From Hyphomicrobiales bacterium (GTDB lineage: Bacteria > Pseudomonadota > Alphaproteobacteria > Rhizobiales > Xanthobacteraceae): a stretch of 53,099 nt of DNA. The translations under genes and the position numbers were made by a program. The DNA lies in contig JAKFUP010000032.1 of the NCBI GenBank assembly GCA_021732625.1, positions 1 through 53,099 on the forward strand, given 5' to 3'. This document shows positions 30,460 to 39,419 of this stretch, one piece after another; the first letter of the stretch is position 1; each line of letters begins with the position of its first letter. The notes beneath the pieces are model-generated. The model searched no databases. It was not told where the DNA came from and worked only from the letters and a program-made list of their open reading frames with translations.

Positions 30460-32367
30460 ATGCTTCGAGGAATTCGCCGCGCCTCATCGAACTGGGTTGG
30501 CAAAGTCATCATGGGCACCGTGATGGGCGTGTTGATCATCAGCTTCGGCGTCTGGGGCATTGCCGATATCTTCAAGGGCTTCGGCCAATCGACGCTGGCC
30601 AAAATCGGCCGTACCGAAATTTCGATCGAGCAGTTCCGTACGCTTTACACCGAGAAGCTCCAACAGATCGGACGTCAGTTCGGACGGCCCTTGACCCTCG
30701 AGCAGGCCCGCACGTTCGGGCTCGACCGCCAGGTTCTGCAACAGGTCATCGCCGAGGCAGCGCTGGATGAAGGCGCGCGCCGCATGGGCCTCGGCCAATC
30801 CGACGCCGAAGTGGTCAAGGCGATTTCGAACGACGCTAATTTCAAGGGCATTTCTGGCAACTTCGATCCGAACCGCTTTGCGCAGCTGATCCGCCAGTTC
30901 GGCTTCACCGAGCAGCGCTATATCGCTGAGCAGCGCCGCGTGACTTTGCGCCGTGAAATCGCCGGCACCCTGACCGCAGGGCTAGAGCCCACCAAGACAC
31001 TGCTGGAGGCCATCGGCCGCTTTCAGAACGAGCAACGCTCCGTTGAATTCATCAGACTCGACGCAGCACAGGCGGGCGCCATCGAGACCCCGTCGCAGGA
31101 CGTGCTTGCGAAGTATTTCGAGGAGCGCAAGACGCTGTTCCGCGCACCCGAGTATCGCAAGGTTGCAGTCGTCGCGATGACGCCGGACGCCATCGCCAAA
31201 TGGTCGACGGTATCGGATGAGGACGCCCGAAAGATCTACGAGGAGCGCAAAGACAAACTTGCGGTTCCCGAGAAGCGCCAGATCTCGCAGATGGTGTTTC
31301 CAAGCGAGGCCGAAGCCAAGACTGCGCGGGAGCGCATTGCCGGCGGCCTGTCGTTCGACGACCTCGCCAAGGAGCGCAAACTGAGCGCCACCGATATCGA
31401 TCTCGGCATCGTCGCCAAATCGGCGGTGATCGATGCAGCGGTTGCAAACGCGGCCTTCACATTGGCCCCGGAAGAGATCAGCCAGCCCGTGCAGAGCGGT
31501 TTTGGTTTCGCGCTGGTGAAAGTCGGCAAGATCGAGCCCGGCTCGACGCCGGCCTACGAGGCAATCGCGGACAACCTGAAAAAGGAAATCGCGCTCGATC
31601 AGGCACGGCAAGCCGTGCAGGACCTGCACAACAAGATGGAGGACGAACGCGGCGGCGGCTCGAATATCGCAGACGCCGCGCAGAAGCTCGGCCTGACATC
31701 CGTGACCGTCGATACCGACCGCTCGGGCCGCGCGCCTGACGGCAGGCCGGTGGCGGGCCTGCCGCAGGGTGTGGATGTGATTTCCGGTGCATTCACCAGC
31801 AATGTCGGCGTCGAAAACGATCCGCTCCAACTCAACGGCGGCTACATCTGGTTCGAGGTCCTCGGCATCACGCCGTCGCGCGAGCGTAATCTCGACGAGG
31901 TAAAGGATCAGGTCGAAGCGCGCTGGCGCGACGATCAGATCACCACCCGTTTGCGCGCCAAAGCCACGGAAGTCATCGCCAAACTGGACAAGGGCGCGGT
32001 CAAGCTCGCCGACGAAGCAACTGCGCTGGGCCTCAAGGTCGAAAGCGAAGCCGGCTTCAAACGCGACGCTACCGTGCCGGGCGTACCGGCAAGCATTGTG
32101 CAGGCCGCCTTCGCCGCGGCCAAGGGTGCGAACGGCCAGACTGCCGGAGCGAACCCATCGGAGTGGATCGTGTATCGGGTCACCGACATCACCGCGCCCT
32201 CAGTCGATCTCGCTTCGGCCGAAGCCAAGCGGCTGAAAGACGCCATGCAACGCGGCGTTTCGGAGGAGCTGGTCAGCCAATATATCGCCAGACTCGAATC
32301 CGAGATCGGCATCAGCATCAATCAGGCCGCGGTCGCGCAGGTTACCGGCGCCAACGCCGCGAACTAA
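30460..32367 (+). CDS. PpiD-type periplasmic peptidyl-prolyl isomerase / foldase
   Basis: 635 residues, anchored by one N-terminal membrane helix (about 15-36, WVGKVIMGTVMGVLIISFGVW), with the rest in the periplasm. A SurA-like N-terminal chaperone region (about 40-190, containing ARTFGLDRQVLQQVIAEAALDEGARRMGLG) is followed by a parvulin (PPIC) domain (about 255-365: KRQISQMVFPSEAEAKTARERI, then VQSGFGFALVKVGKIEPG). A C-terminal SurA-like region completes it. It helps outer-membrane and secreted proteins fold after export. The first 23 codons of the open frame are dropped because the ATG chosen starts MLRGIRRASSNWVGKV, the usual N-terminus. Followed 115 bases later by trpD. Confidence 0.9.
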   Translation: MLRGIRRASSNWVGKVIMGTVMGVLIISFGVWGIADIFKGFGQSTLAKIGRTEISIEQFRTLYTEKLQQIGRQFGRPLTLEQARTFGLDRQVLQQVIAEAALDEGARRMGLGQSDAEVVKAISNDANFKGISGNFDPNRFAQLIRQFGFTEQRYIAEQRRVTLRREIAGTLTAGLEPTKTLLEAIGRFQNEQRSVEFIRLDAAQAGAIETPSQDVLAKYFEERKTLFRAPEYRKVAVVAMTPDAIAKWSTVSDEDARKIYEERKDKLAVPEKRQISQMVFPSEAEAKTARERIAGGLSFDDLAKERKLSATDIDLGIVAKSAVIDAAVANAAFTLAPEEISQPVQSGFGFALVKVGKIEPGSTPAYEAIADNLKKEIALDQARQAVQDLHNKMEDERGGGSNIADAAQKLGLTSVTVDTDRSGRAPDGRPVAGLPQGVDVISGAFTSNVGVENDPLQLNGGYIWFEVLGITPSRERNLDEVKDQVEARWRDDQITTRLRAKATEVIAKLDKGAVKLADEATALGLKVESEAGFKRDATVPGVPASIVQAAFAAAKGANGQTAGANPSEWIVYRVTDITAPSVDLASAEAKRLKDAMQRGVSEELVSQYIARLESEIGISINQAAVAQVTGANAAN

Positions 32368-32482
32368 GCCGCCAGCAGCCTGCCCGCTCGCCATTCCACC
32401 GCGGGCCAATTCACGCTAAGAGCAACGGCCTTTCCCGGGTTGTTGCTTGAGGCGGGCTGGCGGTTCGCGATTGCAGGTCTCC

Positions 32483-33496
32483 ATGGACGATTTCAGAGCC
32501 ATCATCGCTAAGGTTGCCACCGGCGCGACGTTGTCGCGTGACGAGGCCGCTTCGGCGTTCGACCGCATGATGTCGGGCGAGGCTACACCGTCGCAGATGG
32601 GTGGCCTGCTGATGGCGCTGCGGGTGCGCGGCGAAACCGTCGACGAAATCACCGGCGCAGTATCTGCAATGCGCGCGAAGATGCTGCGCGTCGATGCACC
32701 CACCGATGCGGTGGATGTGGTCGGCACTGGCGGCGACGGCTCGGGCTCCGTGAATGTCTCGACCTGCGCCTCGTTCATCGTTGCGGGTGCGGGTGTGCCG
32801 GTCGCCAAGCATGGCAACCGCGCGCTGTCATCGAAATCGGGCGCTGCGGACGTGTTGAGTGCGCTCGGCGTCAAGATCGACATCGCGCCCGATGCCGTCG
32901 GCCGCTGCATCAAGGAGGCCGGGATCGGCTTCATGTTCGCGCCGACCCATCATCCGGCGATCAAGAATGTCGGCCCGACCCGCGTTGAACTGGCCACCCG
33001 CACGATCTTCAATCTACTGGGACCGCTGTCCAATCCGGCCGGTGTCAAACGGCAGATGGTCGGCGTGTTCTCGAAGCAATGGGTGCAGCCGCTGGCGCAG
33101 GTGTTGAAAAATCTCGGCGCAGAGTCTGCCTGGGTTGTTCACGGTTCAGACGGTCTCGACGAGATTACACTCACCGGCCCGACCTTCGTGGCGTCGCTCG
33201 ACAAGGGAACGATCACCACGTTCGAGGTCTCACCCGACGACGTCGGCATGAAGCGTGTCCATGGCGATGCCTTGAAGGGCGGCGACGGCTCAGCGAATGC
33301 CTTGGCGCTGCGCAGCGTTCTCGACGGCAAGCCTTCCGCCTATCGCGACGTGGCGTTGCTTAATGCAGCCGCTGCGCTGATCGTGGCGGGCCGCGTTGCG
33401 ACGTTGAAGGATGGCGTTGCGATGGGCATCACATCGCTCGACAGCGGTGCTGCTTCCGAGCGGCTGGCAAAGCTCGTTCGCGTCTCGAACGCGTGA
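32483..33496 (+). CDS. trpD: Anthranilate phosphoribosyltransferase
   Basis: Attaches phosphoribose from PRPP to anthranilate in tryptophan synthesis, 337 residues. PRPP/Mg motifs: [20 protein letters not shown] (about 79-98), [37 protein letters not shown] and [12 protein letters not shown], then [10 protein letters not shown]. The second in-frame ATG starts [11 protein letters not shown] and follows AGG. The stop codon overlaps the GTG start of trpC by four bases. No trpG precedes it, in keeping with relatives that carry a trpE-trpG fusion elsewhere. Confidence 0.96.
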   Translation: MDDFRAIIAKVATGATLSRDEAASAFDRMMSGEATPSQMGGLLMALRVRGETVDEITGAVSAMRAKMLRVDAPTDAVDVVGTGGDGSGSVNVSTCASFIVAGAGVPVAKHGNRALSSKSGAADVLSALGVKIDIAPDAVGRCIKEAGIGFMFAPTHHPAIKNVGPTRVELATRTIFNLLGPLSNPAGVKRQMVGVFSKQWVQPLAQVLKNLGAESAWVVHGSDGLDEITLTGPTFVASLDKGTITTFEVSPDDVGMKRVHGDALKGGDGSANALALRSVLDGKPSAYRDVALLNAAAALIVAGRVATLKDGVAMGITSLDSGAASERLAKLVRVSNA

Positions 33497-34335
33497 AGGT
33501 GGAGAGCGAAGGCTTGTCCGACATTCTGACAAAGATCGAAGCCTACAAGCGCGAGGAAATCGCCGCGGCGAAGCGCGCGCGTCCGCTTGCCGAAATCGAG
33601 GCGGCTGCGAAAGCCGCAAGCCCGCCGCGCGGGTTTCTCAATGCTATTCGCGAACGGGCCTCGCGCGGCGACTACGCGCTGATCGCCGAGATCAAGAAGG
33701 CTTCTCCCTCAAAAGGCTTGATCCGCGCCGACTTCGATCCGCCGGCGCTGGCTCGCGCTTATGAAGCCGGAGGCGCGGCCTGCCTTTCTGTTTTGACGGA
33801 TGCACCCTCGTTTCAGGGACATATGGAATTCATGGTTGCCGCGCGCGCGGCAACCAAACTGCCGGTGCTGCGCAAGGACTTCATGTTCGAGCCGTACCAA
33901 GTGGTCGAAGCACGCGCGCATGGCGCCGACTGCATCCTGATTATCATGGCAGCGCTGGAGGACATCACAGCCCGCGAAGTCGAGGATACGGCGATCGCGC
34001 TCGGCATGGACGTGCTGCTAGAGGTTCACGACTACACAGAATTGGAGCGCGCGCTAAAGCTCAAATCGCAGATGATCGGCGTCAACAATCGCAACCTGCG
34101 AACGTTCGAGACAACGCTCGCCACCAGCGAAATGCTGGCGCCGCATATTCCCGCCGAAAGGTTGATGGTCGGCGAAAGCGGCATTTTCATACCGGCCGAC
34201 CTCGCACGGCTCGCCAAGGTTGGCATGTCGACGTTCCTTGTCGGCGAGAGCCTGATGCGTCAGGCCGATGTTACCGCCGCAACGCGCGCCCTGCTTGCCC
34301 GTGGCGAACGCGCCGCCGCCGCTGGAACGCACTGA
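33493..34335 (+). CDS. trpC: Indole-3-glycerol-phosphate synthase
   Basis: Ring-closing (beta/alpha)8-barrel enzyme of tryptophan synthesis, 280 residues, single-function (no TrpF fused). Key segments: [21 protein letters not shown] (catalytic Lys), [60 protein letters not shown] and MVGESGIF. It starts with GTG inside the trpD stop (GTGA overlap), so the two are translationally coupled. One base separates it from moaC. Confidence 0.96.
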   Translation: MKVESEGLSDILTKIEAYKREEIAAAKRARPLAEIEAAAKAASPPRGFLNAIRERASRGDYALIAEIKKASPSKGLIRADFDPPALARAYEAGGAACLSVLTDAPSFQGHMEFMVAARAATKLPVLRKDFMFEPYQVVEARAHGADCILIIMAALEDITAREVEDTAIALGMDVLLEVHDYTELERALKLKSQMIGVNNRNLRTFETTLATSEMLAPHIPAERLMVGESGIFIPADLARLAKVGMSTFLVGESLMRQADVTAATRALLARGERAAAAGTH

Positions 34336-34336
34336 C

Positions 34337-34858
34337 ATGAGCAAGAAGCCTTCGGTCAGCAAGTCCGCGTCGTCGCAAAAGTCCGCCCTCACCCACATCG
34401 ATGGCAAGGGTGAAGCGCGCATGGTGGATGTCTCGGCAAAAGCCACGACCGAGCGCATTGCCGTCGCCGAAGGCGTCGTGCTGATGAGCAAGGCGACGCT
34501 CGATCTGATCGTCAAAGGCAATGCGAAAAAAGGCGACGTGATCGGCACAGCCCGCATTGCCGGTATCATGGCGGCGAAACGCACCTCCGAGCTGATCCCG
34601 CTGTGTCATCCGCTGGCGCTGGCGAAAGTCACCGTCGATATCGAGCCGGACAGGAAGTTGCCCGGCTGCCGCGTTCGCGCAACCGTCAAGGTCAAGGGTC
34701 CGACCGGCGTCGAGATGGAAGCTCTCACCGCCGTATCGGTCACGTGTCTCACGATCTACGACATGGTGAAGGCGGTTGAGCGCGGCGCACAGATCGACGG
34801 GATCCGGCTGATCGAGAAATCCGGCGGCAAGTCCGGGCATTATCGCGCGGACAAGTAA
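34337..34858 (+). CDS. moaC: Cyclic pyranopterin monophosphate synthase accessory protein (MoaC)
   Basis: Second enzyme of molybdenum cofactor synthesis, forming cyclic pyranopterin monophosphate from the MoaA product. 173 residues with a Ser/Lys-rich N-terminal tail of about 15 residues. Conserved stretches: [54 protein letters not shown] and [23 protein letters not shown]. It is one base after trpC and 24 bases before moeA, an alphaproteobacterial trpDC-moaC-moeA-lexA order. The upstream in-frame start lies inside trpC and is discarded. Confidence 0.96.
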   Translation: MSKKPSVSKSASSQKSALTHIDGKGEARMVDVSAKATTERIAVAEGVVLMSKATLDLIVKGNAKKGDVIGTARIAGIMAAKRTSELIPLCHPLALAKVTVDIEPDRKLPGCRVRATVKVKGPTGVEMEALTAVSVTCLTIYDMVKAVERGAQIDGIRLIEKSGGKSGHYRADK

Positions 34859-34882
34859 GCTGCATTCGAGAGGATTGATCCC

Positions 34883-36103
34883 TTGGCGCTGATGCCGGTC
34901 GACGACGCACTCAAGGCCATTCTCGCAGGCGTCAAACCGCTCGGCGAGGAGATGGTCGCGCTCGACGACTCGCTGCATCGGGTGCTGTCGCGAGACCTTG
35001 CCGCACGCCGTACCCAGCCGCCGCAGGCGATGTCGGCGATGGATGGCTACGCGGTTCGCGCGGCCGATGCATCGCTCGGTGCGAGATTGCGCGTGATCGG
35101 TGAAATCGCTGCAGGCCGGCCGTTCGAACGCACAGTCGCCCAAGGGGAAGCCGCGAGAATTTTCACAGGCGGCGTCGTGCCTGACGGCGCTGATACGATC
35201 GTCATTCAAGAAGACACGGCGCGCGACGGCGATATCGTTGTTGTCAATGAAGCTGCACGAGGCGGACGCCACATCCGCGGCGCCGGAATCGACTTCCGCG
35301 AAGGCGACGTGCTGTTTCACAAGGGACGCCGGATTCTCGACCGCGATCTCGCACTCGCCGCCAGCATGAACCACCCGCAGCTTCCGGTGGCCCGTCGCCC
35401 GAAAATCGCCCTGCTCGCCACCGGCGACGAACTGGTGATGCCGGGGGGCACCGCACGTCCCGGCCAGATTATCCTGTCAAACGCCTATGGATTGCGTGCA
35501 CTCGCACGCAATGAAGGAGCCGAGGCGATCGATCTTGGAATCGCTGGCGATACTGTCGAGGCGACTTCACATGCAATCCGCCGCGCCCGCGACCTCGGCG
35601 TGGATGTTTTGGTCACCACCGGCGGTGCATCGGTCGGCGACCATGACGTGGTGAAACGCTCGCTCGAGGCCGAGGGCGTCGCCATTACATTCTGGAAGAT
35701 CGCGCTGCGGCCGGGAAAACCGATGATGCACGGTCGGCTTCCCGCCGATCTCGGCGGCATGCGCGTGATTGGCCTGCCCGGCAATCCGGTCTCGTCCTAC
35801 GTCTGCGCGTTCCTGTTCATGGTGCCGCTGATCCGCGCGCTGCTCGGACGCAGCGATGTCCAACACCCGCACGAGCACGCGGTATTGGGGCGCGATCTAC
35901 CCGCCAACGACGAGCGTGCGGAATACATGCGGGCTCACCTCGAACGACGCGAAAACGGCGTTCAGATCGCAACGCCCGTGACCCAGCAGGACAGCTCGCT
36001 CTCCGCGCACCTGTCGGGCGCGAACGCCCTTGTCGTCCGGCCGCCGCACGCTCCAGCGGCCGCCAAAGGATCGGGCTGTGTTATCCTTAAGCTTCCGGTC
36101 TGA
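34883..36103 (+). CDS. moeA: Molybdopterin molybdenumtransferase (MoeA)
   Basis: Inserts molybdate into adenylylated molybdopterin, 406 residues. Domains run from the N-terminal VDDALKAILAGVKPLGEEMVAL, through RTQPPQAMSAMDGYAVRAAD and RIFTGGVVPDGADTIVIQEDT, to the MoaB/MogA-like core IALLATGDELVMPGGTARPGQIILSN, TTGGASVGDHDVVKR and RPGKPMMHG, and a C-terminal beta domain. The start is TTG nine bases after GAGAGGA; an ATG three codons later is the alternative. A 228-base leader region with the SOS box follows before lexA. Confidence 0.95.
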   Translation: MALMPVDDALKAILAGVKPLGEEMVALDDSLHRVLSRDLAARRTQPPQAMSAMDGYAVRAADASLGARLRVIGEIAAGRPFERTVAQGEAARIFTGGVVPDGADTIVIQEDTARDGDIVVVNEAARGGRHIRGAGIDFREGDVLFHKGRRILDRDLALAASMNHPQLPVARRPKIALLATGDELVMPGGTARPGQIILSNAYGLRALARNEGAEAIDLGIAGDTVEATSHAIRRARDLGVDVLVTTGGASVGDHDVVKRSLEAEGVAITFWKIALRPGKPMMHGRLPADLGGMRVIGLPGNPVSSYVCAFLFMVPLIRALLGRSDVQHPHEHAVLGRDLPANDERAEYMRAHLERRENGVQIATPVTQQDSSLSAHLSGANALVVRPPHAPAAAKGSGCVILKLPV

Positions 36104-36137
36104 CGATCGCTTGTTTTGTTCACGTGAAATTAAAGGG

Positions 36138-36164
36138 TTGCGGAACACATATGGAACATATAGT
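36138..36164 (+). promoter_or_regulatory. Candidate lexA promoter
   Basis: TTGCGG and TATAGT (five of six matches to the -10 consensus) with a 15-base spacer; shifting the -35 by one or two bases gives 16-17. The SOS box fills the spacer, so bound LexA would block RNA polymerase. This predicts a long lexA leader of about 160 bases. Confidence 0.45.
36143..36157 (-). promoter_or_regulatory. SOS box (LexA operator), GTTC-N7-GTTC
   Basis: The plus strand reads GAAC-ACATATG-GAAC; its complement is GTTCCATATGTGTTC, an exact match to the alphaproteobacterial LexA operator GTTC-N7-GTTC. Its place upstream of lexA fits autoregulation. The distance to the lexA start codon (about 175 bases) is long. 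Confidence 0.8.
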
Positions 36165-36177
36165 GTCCGTTCATGAT

Positions 36178-36208
36178 TTGTTTCAAGTGACTCGCGCCTC
36201 TGAAACAA
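36178..36208. other. Inverted repeat TTGTTTCA / TGAAACAA in the lexA leader
   Basis: Perfect 8-bp arms around a 15-base loop, just downstream of the SOS box. AT-rich and without a following T-run, so a weak hairpin at best; it could be a binding site or chance. Confidence 0.4.
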
Positions 36209-36330
36209 GCTTTGGGACGCTGAATTGGGTTCGGCTGCGGAGCCGGTTCTGACGGACAGGGCAGGAACGGCGCGGCACTCGGCGTTAAGAAGCTCGACCG
36301 TAAGAAAGTTGAATTGGGGGATCGGCCAAT

Positions 36331-37032
36331 ATGTTGACGCGCAAGCAATTCGAACTTCTGCGGTTCATCAATGACCGCCTCAAGGAAGCGGGTGTCCCAC
36401 CCTCCTTCGACGAGATGAAGGACGCGCTCGATCTGCGCTCCAAATCCGGCATCCATCGCCTGATTACCGCTCTGGAGGAGCGCGGCTTCATTCGCCGCCT
36501 GCCGAACCGCGCCCGCGCCATCGAAGTCATCAAGCTGCCCGACGTCGCTGTCGCGAGTGGCGGAGGCGGCGGCCGGCGCGGCTTCACGCCAAGCGTCATC
36601 GAAGGCAATCTCGGCAAGGTCCGCACCGCATCCGAGGATGAAGGCGGGCGTCCCGTGTCGATCCCGGTGATGGGCCGCATCGCGGCCGGCACCCCCATTG
36701 AGGCGCTGCAGACCCGCAGCCACACCATCAGCATGCCGCCGGAAATGCTGGGCTCCGGCGATCACTATGCGCTCGAGGTGCGCGGCGATTCGATGATGGA
36801 AGCCGGAATTCTCGATGGCGACATCGCGCTGATCCAGAAAACCGAAGGTGCCGATACCGGCGACATCGTGGTGGCGCTGATCGACGAGGAGGAAGCAACC
36901 CTCAAGCGCTTCCGCCGCCGCGGCGCATCGATTGCGCTCGAGCCCGCAAATGCCGCCTACGAGGTCCGCATCCTGCCGCCGAACCGCGTGCGGATTCAGG
37001 GCAAGCTGGTCAGCATCTTCCGCAAGTACTGA
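36331..37032 (+). CDS. lexA: LexA repressor
   Basis: SOS-response repressor that self-cleaves when RecA filaments form; 233 residues, the longer alphaproteobacterial form. N-terminal winged helix-turn-helix (1-70, [38 protein letters not shown]), a Gly-rich linker (76-84), then the S24 peptidase domain. Cleavage site Ala119-Gly120 ([11 protein letters not shown]), catalytic Ser154 in [10 protein letters not shown] and Lys192 in ATLKRF are all present. GGGGGA precedes the ATG. An operator of the right type lies upstream. It is convergent with comEC, 12 bases away. Confidence 0.97.
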   Translation: MLTRKQFELLRFINDRLKEAGVPPSFDEMKDALDLRSKSGIHRLITALEERGFIRRLPNRARAIEVIKLPDVAVASGGGGGRRGFTPSVIEGNLGKVRTASEDEGGRPVSIPVMGRIAAGTPIEALQTRSHTISMPPEMLGSGDHYALEVRGDSMMEAGILDGDIALIQKTEGADTGDIVVALIDEEEATLKRFRRRGASIALEPANAAYEVRILPPNRVRIQGKLVSIFRKY

Positions 37033-37044
37033 GCTGCGGGAAAT

Positions 37045-39363
37045 TTAATCGTCGGCTTGCGCATCGGTTTCGGCGGGCGTCGCATCCGTAGGACGCGGTG
37101 CGGCTCGCTGAATCGCCGGCCGCTGCGATGATGGTGTTGCCGGACGCTCGGGTGCGACAACAGCTCTCGGATACCAGGGCCGTTCGAATGACGGTGGCCG
37201 CACCGCCTCGATCTGGAAATCATTGCTCTGGAAGCTATGGCTCTGGGGGTTATGGCCCTGCCGCCGCAGCGACAGCGTCCCTTCGCTGCGCAGCCGCTCC
37301 CGGTCGATGACGAACGCGCCGCAGTCGCGCGGCGCCGGGTGAGCCGTGACGATCAGCGCGGCCTTCTCGCAGTCATCGGCGAGTGCATCCGGCCGCAGCG
37401 AGAGGCCGACCAGCGCCCCGCCCTGCATCGGCACGACGCAACCCGATGGATCGCAGGAGATCCCTTCGGTCAGCGATCGGTCAGCCGCGCTACGCGTATC
37501 CGCGTCAGCGGCGAGCCATTCGCGGACCTGAAATGCATTCTTCTCGGCCCGGATCACCCGCAAACGGCCGTCGCCGCCGCGCACCGCAACGCTCTCGCCG
37601 TCGCCCGCGATCAGGATGTCAGGACGAGGCGTTGTAGCCGCGAGCAGGATTGCTCCGATCAGCACGGCCACGCCTGCGAATCGCAAGGGCGTGCGCAACA
37701 GGCAGATCAGCAGCAGGCCCAACGTCGCCAATAACAACGCACCAGTCCCGAATGCGTTGGTGCGGCCGATCGCGCCAGGCAATGCCGCGACCCAATTCGA
37801 CACCGCGATCATCCAGCCGATGCCCAACTCCATGATGCGCCAGAACACGCCATCCAGACCGAACAGAATAGCGACCAGCCCGAGCAACCCCGCCGGCATC
37901 ACGATGCCCGATACAACCGGCATCGCCGCGAGGTTCGCGATCACGCCGTAGGGCGTCACCCGGTGAAAATGAAACGCGGCATACGGCATGGTCGCAAAGC
38001 CCGCCACGACCGACGCCAGCGCCAGCATCGCGATCTCGCGCCCGCCCCACAGCGCGGTCCGCGCAACCGATGAATTGTCGGGCGTCGCCAGCAGGATCGG
38101 TAACCCGCGCTCGACGAGCGCGACCAGTCCGAGCGTGGCCGCGAACGACATCTGAAAACTAGGATGCACGACCGCTTCCGGCGCGATCGCGAGCACCACA
38201 AAAGCGGCAATGGCCAGCGTGCGAAAGGTGATGGCCCGCCTGTCGACCATGATCGCCGCCAGAACCACAGCTGTCATCAGAAACGATCGCTGGGTTGCGA
38301 CTTCCGCACCCGACAGCAGCAAGTAAAACAGCGCCGCCAGCAGTGCGGCGGCCGCCGCGCACTTCTTGATTGGAAACGCTGGCGTCAGCGACGGCATCAG
38401 CGCAAGCAGCGCGCGAACGGCAAAGAACACGACGCCCGCGACCACTGCCATGTGATATCCCGAAATCGACAGCACATGGCCAAGCCCTGAGATGAACATC
38501 GCGTCGTTCACCGGCGTCGAAATCGCGTCGCGCTTACCGGTCAGCAAGGCGGTCGCAATGGCGCGGTTGTCGCCGCTCAGCACGGCGCGAATGCGCGCGT
38601 CGATCCCGTCGCGCAGGCTTTGCATGAACGCGGCGTAGCCGAGCCAGAAGCCAGCCTTCGCGGGTGGATCGAGCGTCTTGATAGTCCCGGTGACAAAGCC
38701 CGACGCGCCGATGCCCTGAAAATACAGGTCGCGGGCGAAGTCATATCCGCCCGGCCGCAACGGAGCGAGCGGTGGCTGCAACCGCGCCTTGAACTCGACG
38801 AACTGCCCCACCGTCGGCGCGGTCCCCTTCTTGACCGATAGCCGCACGCGATCAAGTTTGATTTCGTTGCGCTCGTGATCCATCTGCACAACGCGCAGGA
38901 TGAAACGATCGGTGCGCTCGCGCTCCTCGCGGGTCTCGACAAAACCTTTCAGCGACACCCCGAACAACGGCCGCGTCAGCACCGCATGTTCGATACGGTT
39001 GGCCTTGTACGACGCGGCTGCGAAGCCTGTGACAAAGACCGCCGCGAGCAGCATCAGCGGAAACATGCGCCACCGCCGGACGAAGAATGCGATCACCACA
39101 AGTGCCGCGGCGATCGGCAAGACGACTGCTGCAACGGGCTCACGCTCGACGCCGAAATAGGCCGCGATCCCTGCCCCGAACGCAATCGCAGCCCACGGCA
39201 TGAGTTGCGCCTGGGATACCTCCGCTGCGATCAGCCTGGTCAGCCCGGCGATGTTGGCGCGACCACGGCCCGCAACCGGCCAGGACTCAGCGGCAACGCC
39301 GGAAGCGCCTCCCCGCGCCGGCCAGGTCCGCGCTCTGATCTTGCCGTCGTCCCGATCCGCCAC
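37045..39363 (-). CDS. comEC: ComEC/Rec2-family competence protein
   Basis: Inner-membrane channel family that passes single-stranded DNA during natural transformation. 772 residues: an N-terminal Arg/Gly-rich tail, membrane helices and a DUF4131 OB-like region (about 55-225), then the Competence domain (about 260-540, SGLGHVLSISGYHMAVVAGVVF, SGAEVATQRSFLMTAVVL). The C-terminal region after about 565 has the outline of the metallo-beta-lactamase-like part, but I see no HxHxDH motif, so it should lack nuclease activity. The last 100 residues are Pro/Arg-rich, low complexity. The rest of the competence machinery is not in the window. The operator region of lexA is not shared. Confidence 0.9.
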   Translation of the reverse strand: MADRDDGKIRARTWPARGGASGVAAESWPVAGRGRANIAGLTRLIAAEVSQAQLMPWAAIAFGAGIAAYFGVEREPVAAVVLPIAAALVVIAFFVRRWRMFPLMLLAAVFVTGFAAASYKANRIEHAVLTRPLFGVSLKGFVETREERERTDRFILRVVQMDHERNEIKLDRVRLSVKKGTAPTVGQFVEFKARLQPPLAPLRPGGYDFARDLYFQGIGASGFVTGTIKTLDPPAKAGFWLGYAAFMQSLRDGIDARIRAVLSGDNRAIATALLTGKRDAISTPVNDAMFISGLGHVLSISGYHMAVVAGVVFFAVRALLALMPSLTPAFPIKKCAAAAALLAALFYLLLSGAEVATQRSFLMTAVVLAAIMVDRRAITFRTLAIAAFVVLAIAPEAVVHPSFQMSFAATLGLVALVERGLPILLATPDNSSVARTALWGGREIAMLALASVVAGFATMPYAAFHFHRVTPYGVIANLAAMPVVSGIVMPAGLLGLVAILFGLDGVFWRIMELGIGWMIAVSNWVAALPGAIGRTNAFGTGALLLATLGLLLICLLRTPLRFAGVAVLIGAILLAATTPRPDILIAGDGESVAVRGGDGRLRVIRAEKNAFQVREWLAADADTRSAADRSLTEGISCDPSGCVVPMQGGALVGLSLRPDALADDCEKAALIVTAHPAPRDCGAFVIDRERLRSEGTLSLRRQGHNPQSHSFQSNDFQIEAVRPPSFERPWYPRAVVAPERPATPSSQRPAIQRAAPRPTDATPAETDAQADD

Positions 39364-39419
39364 GCCGCACGCCCTCGACAGGCAGGCAGTCCAGACGGAG
39401 CGTCAGAAAAAGGAAATGC

